Source: a bacterium
Lineage (GTDB): Bacteria; Hinthialibacterota; Hinthialibacteria; H5-UNCL2
Reading direction: 5' to 3'
DNA: 29,847 bases
NCBI GenBank assembly: GCA_015075175.1
Contig: JABTUV010000025.1
Location: 1-29,847, forward strand
The notes beneath the pieces are model-generated. The model had not been told where the DNA came from. It did no database searches and was given only the letters and a program-made list of their open reading frames with translations. Each line of letters opens with the position of its first letter. Positions within the stretch are counted from its first letter, which is position 1. The position numbers and the translations under genes are program-made. This document shows, piece after piece, positions 26,427 through 29,847 of this stretch.

Positions 26427-26762
26427 CTAGACGATCTCGTCCACTTCCACCGTCACCTTGCTGGTGCGCTTGAGTATGGTCGCCGCCCGCCCCATGGCCC
26501 GCGGCATGAACCGCTTCATCGTCGCCCCCGGGTCCACGAAGATGCGCGCCACCCGCATGTCCTCGAAGTCCAGGTTCGGATTCTCCTGCTTGGCGTTGGC
26601 GACCGCCGACTTGATCACCTGCGCCACCGGCTTGGAACCCCGCTTGGTGGTAAACGCCAGAATCGAGAGCGCCTCGTCGCAGCGCTTGCCGCGCACCAGG
26701 TCCACCACCAGCCGCACTTTGCGCGGCGCGATTTCAGATGGTTCAATTTGGCGCTGCGGCAC
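26427..26762 (-). CDS. rplV: 50S ribosomal protein L22
   Basis: A protein whose long hairpin lines the exit tunnel, 111 residues: EIAPRKVRLVVDLVRGKRCD, then ALSILAFTTKRGSKPVAQVI, then FVDPGATMKRFMPRAMGRAA with ILKRTSKVTVEV at the end. The GTG at 26762 follows GGAGAGGAAG and gives the family length; the GTG at 26786 adds eight residues. rpsC follows after nine bases. Frame intact over this span, although rpsS just upstream is broken. Confidence 0.95.
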   Translation of the reverse strand: MPQRQIEPSEIAPRKVRLVVDLVRGKRCDEALSILAFTTKRGSKPVAQVIKSAVANAKQENPNLDFEDMRVARIFVDPGATMKRFMPRAMGRAATILKRTSKVTVEVDEIV

Positions 26763-26790
26763 CTTCCTCTCCTTCCAGCTTCGCACACCA

Positions 26791-27060
26791 TCAGCGCCGT
26801 CTTGCCGCCGTGCGCCTTGAACAGGCCGCGTGGGCGAAAACTCTGCCGGCTTTCCGCCCCACCATGTTCCTCCGTGATGAACACCGGCAGAACTTCTTCC
26901 CGTTGTACACCGCGATGTTGTGCCCCACCATCTTCCGGCGGCGTCGTGCCGTCGCCCGCGACCACGTGCGCAGCGGCTGCTTCTTGCCCGTCTCGTTCAT
27001 CACCGTCACCCGCGCCAAGGCCGCTGCTCGATGAAATATCATGCTGACCGATCTCGGCAT
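26791..27060 (-). CDS. rpsS: 30S ribosomal protein S19, reading frame disrupted
   Basis: A head protein that forms the S13-S19 pair. It starts MPRSV; NETGKKQPLRTWSRAT is in the same frame, and KMVGHNIAVYNGKKF is recovered there as well. VPVFITEE is in a second frame and RLFKAHGGKTA in a third. The usual second segment (KKGPFID...) is altered near 27035. Because the net shift is zero, an 89-codon open frame remains that would encode a scrambled protein. Expected length is about 90. Several one-base indels between 26800 and 27045 explain this. Confidence 0.85.
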   Translation of the reverse strand: MPRSVSMIFHRAAALARVTVMNETGKKQPLRTWSRATARRRRKMVGHNIAVYNGKKFCRCSSRRNMVGRKAGRVFAHAACSRRTAARRR

Positions 27061-27063
27061 GAT

Positions 27064-27895
27064 GCTCTTCTCCTCCGACTTCCGGTCCGACGGCGGACGA
27101 TCATCTTCTGCGTGCGCGTTTCCTGCGCGTCTCGGCTTGCCAGGTGGGCTGGCCCCACAGCGTCACCGGATGCCGCCCGCCCGACGACTTACCCTCGCCC
27201 CGCCCAGCGGATGGTCGATGGATTCATCGCCACCCCGCGGTTGTGCGGCGCCGCCCCAGCCAGCGCATCCGCCCCGCCTTGCCGTACGACAAGTTCATGT
27301 GGTCCAGGTTGCCCACCTGCCCGATCGTCGCCTGGCAATCCAGATGCACCAGTCGCGTCTCCCGGCTGGGCGAACTGAGCGTAGCACAATCGCCCTCTTT
27401 GGCCACCAGTTGCGCGTAGGCGCCCGCGCTCGCGCCATCGCCGCGCCCTTCCCGATCTTCAACTCCACCGCGTGAACAAACGTCCCCTCAAAATGTTGCG
27501 CAGCGGCATCGCGTTGCCAGCTTCTGCTCGCTGCCCACCCCCGACGTCACCACGTCCCCCACCTTGACTCCGTCCGGCGCCAGGATGTACCGCCGCTCCC
27601 CGTCCGCATAGCACAGGAGCGCGATCCGCGCCGTCCGGTTGGGATCGTACTCGATCGCCTCCACCTTCGCCGGAATCCCGTCCTTGTCCCGCCGGAAGTC
27701 GATCACCCGGTACTGCCGCTTGTGCCCGCCCCCCCGGAAACGCGACGTGATGCGCCCGTTATTGTTGCGCCCCCCCGTGCCCCGCTTGGGTTCCAAAAGC
27801 GACTTCTCCGGCCGCTTCTTGGTAATCTCCTCGAACGTCGAGACGCTGGTGAAGCGCCGCGTCGAGGTCGTCGGTTTGTATCGCTTGATCGGCAT
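27064..27895 (-). CDS. rplB: 50S ribosomal protein L2, reading frame disrupted
   Basis: Essential for subunit joining and peptidyl transfer; about 275 residues expected. The first 128 or so are intact ([60 protein letters not shown]). From about 27520 leftwards the frame breaks repeatedly: [10 protein letters not shown], then [51 protein letters not shown] (after repair) and [11 protein letters not shown] occur in changing frames. Missing bases fall in short runs, such as GGG to GG near 27220 and CCCCC to CCCC near 27199. The exact stop is lost, so the left limit is approximate. Confidence 0.87.
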
Positions 27896-27913
27896 CCCTG
27901 TTCCCCACTCCGT

Positions 27914-27980
27914 CCTTGCGCAGCACGCTGCGCCTCTAGCTCCCGTGTCGCCGGCCCGCGCAGCACGCTGCGCAACTACG
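27914..27980. repeat. TAGTTGCGCAG element in the rplW-rplB gap
   Basis: Two direct copies of the palindrome GCGCAGCACGCTGCGC lie at 27915-27930 and 27958-27973. The element's outer end reads GTAGTTGCGCAGCGTGCTGC on the minus strand, and its TAG (27976-27978) is the rplW stop codon. The centre (CTCTAGCTCCCGTGTCGCCG) differs from the other copies, so only the end modules are shared. Confidence 0.85.
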
Positions 27981-28260
27981 CTCCAAAGTCAATCGTATAC
28001 CCCGGCGCCAGCACCACCACCGCCTTCTTCCAGTCCGAAGTCCGGCCCACGCTGCGCCCCCGCCGCCGCAACTTCCCCTTCACCACCTGCGTGTTGACGT
28101 GCGCCACCTTCACGTTGTACGCCGCCTCCACCGCCGCCGCGATCTCCACCTTGTTCACCCGCCCGTCCACGCGAAACGTATACTGATGCTGCTTCTGCGC
28201 CAGCTCGGTGGTCTGCTCGGTCAGCACGATGTTCCGAAGCACGTCATACGGATTCTTCAT
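27976..28260 (-). CDS. rplW: 50S ribosomal protein L23
   Basis: An exit-site protein and docking point for trigger factor and SRP, 94 residues: [20 protein letters not shown], then [40 protein letters not shown], and the final [14 protein letters not shown]. The ATG overlaps the rplD stop (ATGA). The stop codon is contributed by the repeat element that begins there. Frame intact. Confidence 0.96.
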   Translation of the reverse strand: MKNPYDVLRNIVLTEQTTELAQKQHQYTFRVDGRVNKVEIAAAVEAAYNVKVAHVNTQVVKGKLRRRGRSVGRTSDWKKAVVVLAPGYTIDFGA

Positions 28261-28886
28261 GGCCGCAGCGCCTCCGCGACTCTCAGAATGGCGTCCTTGG
28301 TCATCACCAGGCGCCCCGCCTTCAGCACCGAGTGGGCCGACAACGCGGTCGGCGGCTCCATCTCCAGGCGCGGGATGTTGCGCGCCGACAGGCGCGTGGG
28401 CTCGTCAAACGGCTCCAGCACCAGAAGCACGCGTTCGCCCGCCACCTCCAGATTGCCCAGCACGCGCGCCATCTCGCGCGTCTTCGGCTCGGCCAATGTC
28501 AGGCTGTCCACCACGACCAGGGCGTCCTCCGCGTACTTGAGCGAGAGCGCCTGCCGCAGCGCGGCGCGCCGCACTTTGCGCGGAACCGCCTGCCGATGCG
28601 AACGCGGAACCGGCGGAAAAATCGCCCCGCCGCCGCGGAACTGTCCCGCCCGGATGGTCCCCTGGCGCGCCCGCCCCGTCCCCTTCTGCCGATACGGCTT
28701 GTGCCGTCCCCCCGCTACCTCGCCCCGCGTCTTGGCCGCCGACGTGCCCTGCCGCTGGTTCGCCTCCGCCGCCTTCACGACCTGGTACAACAACGCCGCG
28801 TTGGCCGGCGCCCCGAACACCTCGTCCGGCAGCGACAACTCCTCGATGATCTCATTCTCCCGATTCCGCACCTGTACGGTTGCCAT
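28257..28886 (-). CDS. rplD: 50S ribosomal protein L4
   Basis: An exit-tunnel constriction protein, 209 residues; in some bacteria it also represses the S10 operon. Family motifs are LPDEVFGAPANAALLYQVVK, the basic loop AGGRHKPYRQKGTGRARQGTIRAGQFRGGGAIFPP (about 58-93) and YAEDALVVVDSL. It starts nine bases after rplC and overlaps rplW by four bases. Frame intact. Confidence 0.97.
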   Translation of the reverse strand: MATVQVRNRENEIIEELSLPDEVFGAPANAALLYQVVKAAEANQRQGTSAAKTRGEVAGGRHKPYRQKGTGRARQGTIRAGQFRGGGAIFPPVPRSHRQAVPRKVRRAALRQALSLKYAEDALVVVDSLTLAEPKTREMARVLGNLEVAGERVLLVLEPFDEPTRLSARNIPRLEMEPPTALSAHSVLKAGRLVMTKDAILRVAEALRP

Positions 28887-28895
28887 CTTCCTGTC

Positions 28896-29534
28896 CTACT
28901 TCTTGTTCGGCTTGCGTGTGGCGCGCACCATCACCGCGCCGCCGGACGCCCCGGGAACCGCCCCGCGCACGTAGAGAATGTTGTTCTCCTTGTCCACCTT
29001 TACCACCCGCAGCCGCTGCACCGTCACCCGCGCCGCCCCCATCTGACCCGGCAGATGGTGCCCCTTGTGCACCCGGCTGGGAAACGACGACGCTCCAATC
29101 GAGCCGGGCGCGCGATGAAACATCGAACCGTGCGACATCCGGCCCCCCCGATAGTTGCAGCGCTTGATGCCGCCCGCAAAGCCCCGCCCCTTGCTCGTCC
29201 CCGTCACGTCCACTAGGTCCCCCTCCGCGAACATGTCCACCGTGAGCATCTGCCCGGGCTGGTAGGCCGTCGCGTCCACCACCCGCACCTCCCGCAGCAT
29301 CCGCGTGGGCGTCGCCCCCGAACGCTTGAAGTGCCCCTTCCGGGGACGGTTCACCCGCGATTCCTTCTCGATCGCCTGCCAGCCCAGCTGAATCGCCGCG
29401 TAGCCGTCCTTCTCCGGCGTCTTCACCTGCACCACCGGGCACGGACCCGCTGCGATCGCCGTCAGCGGCACCGTCGCCCCCGACTCGTCGATCAGCGCCG
29501 TCATCTTGATCTTCGTCCCCAGGATCGCCTTCAT
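28896..29534 (-). CDS. rplC: 50S ribosomal protein L3
   Basis: A protein reaching the peptidyl-transferase centre, 212 residues. It starts MKAILGTKIKMTALIDESGA and includes DVTGTSKGRGFAGGIKRCNY, then GSIGASSFPSRVHKGHHLPG with QMGAARVTVQRL, the extended-loop region. The ATG at 29534 has AGGAG eight bases upstream; a GTG three codons earlier is too close to it. It lies between rpsJ and rplD. Frame intact. Confidence 0.97.
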   Translation of the reverse strand: MKAILGTKIKMTALIDESGATVPLTAIAAGPCPVVQVKTPEKDGYAAIQLGWQAIEKESRVNRPRKGHFKRSGATPTRMLREVRVVDATAYQPGQMLTVDMFAEGDLVDVTGTSKGRGFAGGIKRCNYRGGRMSHGSMFHRAPGSIGASSFPSRVHKGHHLPGQMGAARVTVQRLRVVKVDKENNILYVRGAVPGASGGAVMVRATRKPNKK

Positions 29535-29545
29535 CTCCCGCACTC

Positions 29546-29847
29546 CTACAGCTTGATCTCCACGTCCACGCCGGCGGGAAGCTCCAGCTGCGTGAGCGCG
29601 TCCATGGTCTTCGGATTCCAGTCCGTGATATCGATCAATCGCTTGTGATGCCGGATTTCAAACTGCTCGCGCGACTTCTTGTCCACGTGCGGCGAGCGGT
29701 TGACGGTGAACCGCGAGACCCGCGTGGGCATCGGGATCGGTCCCACGATGCGCGCGCCCGTCCGTCGCGCCGTCTCCGCGATCTCCGAGGACGACTTGTC
29801 CAGCAGTCGATGATCGAACGACTTCAATCGAATGCGTATGTTCCGGC
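29546..29847 (-). CDS. rpsJ: 30S ribosomal protein S10, 5' end cut by the window
   Basis: A small-subunit head protein, also a transcription antitermination partner of NusB. The coding frame runs off the right edge: [20 protein letters not shown] is readable from the last base inward, so only about three or four N-terminal codons are missing. Further motifs are [40 protein letters not shown] and RHHKRLIDI. It is the first gene of the S10 segment; the operon promoter lies outside the window. Confidence 0.96.
   Translation of the reverse strand, partial: RNIRIRLKSFDHRLLDKSSSEIAETARRTGARIVGPIPMPTRVSRFTVNRSPHVDKKSREQFEIRHHKRLIDITDWNPKTMDALTQLELPAGVDVEIKL

Overview
The window (about 65% GC by eye) appears to be a join of two different bacterial genomes. 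The left end (1 to about 2.9 kb) carries an OmpA-family gene divergent from gyrA, a neighbourhood and protein character typical of Betaproteobacteria. From about 2.9 kb onward the material looks like a member of the PVC group (Planctomycetes/Verrucomicrobia) or a close relative. The main reasons are a gene of the Verrucomicrobia/Planctomycetes-restricted family TIGR04138 (Minf_1886) right after rplQ, secreted polysaccharide-degradation genes, and a dense set of intergenic repeats. The switch seems to lie inside gyrA: residues 1 to about 650 look betaproteobacterial and the C-terminal blades do not. An assembly chimera is the simplest reading.

Layout: (a) 1-945, terminator, ompA-like gene (minus strand) and a divergent spacer; (b) 945-3521, gyrA (plus); (c) 3522-3890, a 39-bp tandem array plus a hairpin element; (d) 3891-9258, a secreted GH67 alpha-glucuronidase (minus) divergent from a 1018-residue secreted protein of unknown function (plus), with a perfect 28-bp inverted repeat between them; (e) 9259-12294, a mosaic repeat, a RecQ helicase gene interrupted by one TGA exactly at the conserved Cys of its Walker A region, and a second tandem array; (f) 12295-13992, an aldose-1-epimerase-like DUF4432 protein and the TIGR04138 protein (both minus); (g) 14002-29847, a merged S10-spc-alpha ribosomal operon on the minus strand, running from rpsJ (cut by the window edge) through rplC-D-W-B, rpsS, rplV, rpsC, rplP, rpmC, rpsQ, rplN-X-E, rpsN, rpsH, rplF-R, rpsE, rpmD, rplO, secY, adk, map, infA, rpmJ, rpsM-K-D, rpoA and rplQ. 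No tRNA, rRNA, CRISPR array or transposase gene was recognised.

The most unusual property is the repeat load, including inside the ribosomal operon, where spacers are normally a few bases. At least four ribosomal junctions hold a palindromic element with ends related to GTAGTTGCGCAG, and three genes (rplW, rplN, rplE) take their TAG stop from the element's end. The same core (CGAGTAGGCC...GGCCGTATCGAG) recurs in larger elements beside gyrA, recQ and the DUF4432 gene. Two other repeat types sit in the rpsH-rplF and rplF-rplR gaps.

Seven ribosomal genes (rpsE, rplR, rplE, rplX, rplP, rpsS, rplB) have broken reading frames that are restored by adding single bases, often in G or C runs. This points to consensus errors rather than true pseudogenes. 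The genes work as a translation/secretion/transcription core (ribosomal proteins, SecY, adenylate kinase, methionine aminopeptidase, IF-1, RNA polymerase alpha) next to a small glucuronoxylan- or uronic-acid-related accessory locus.
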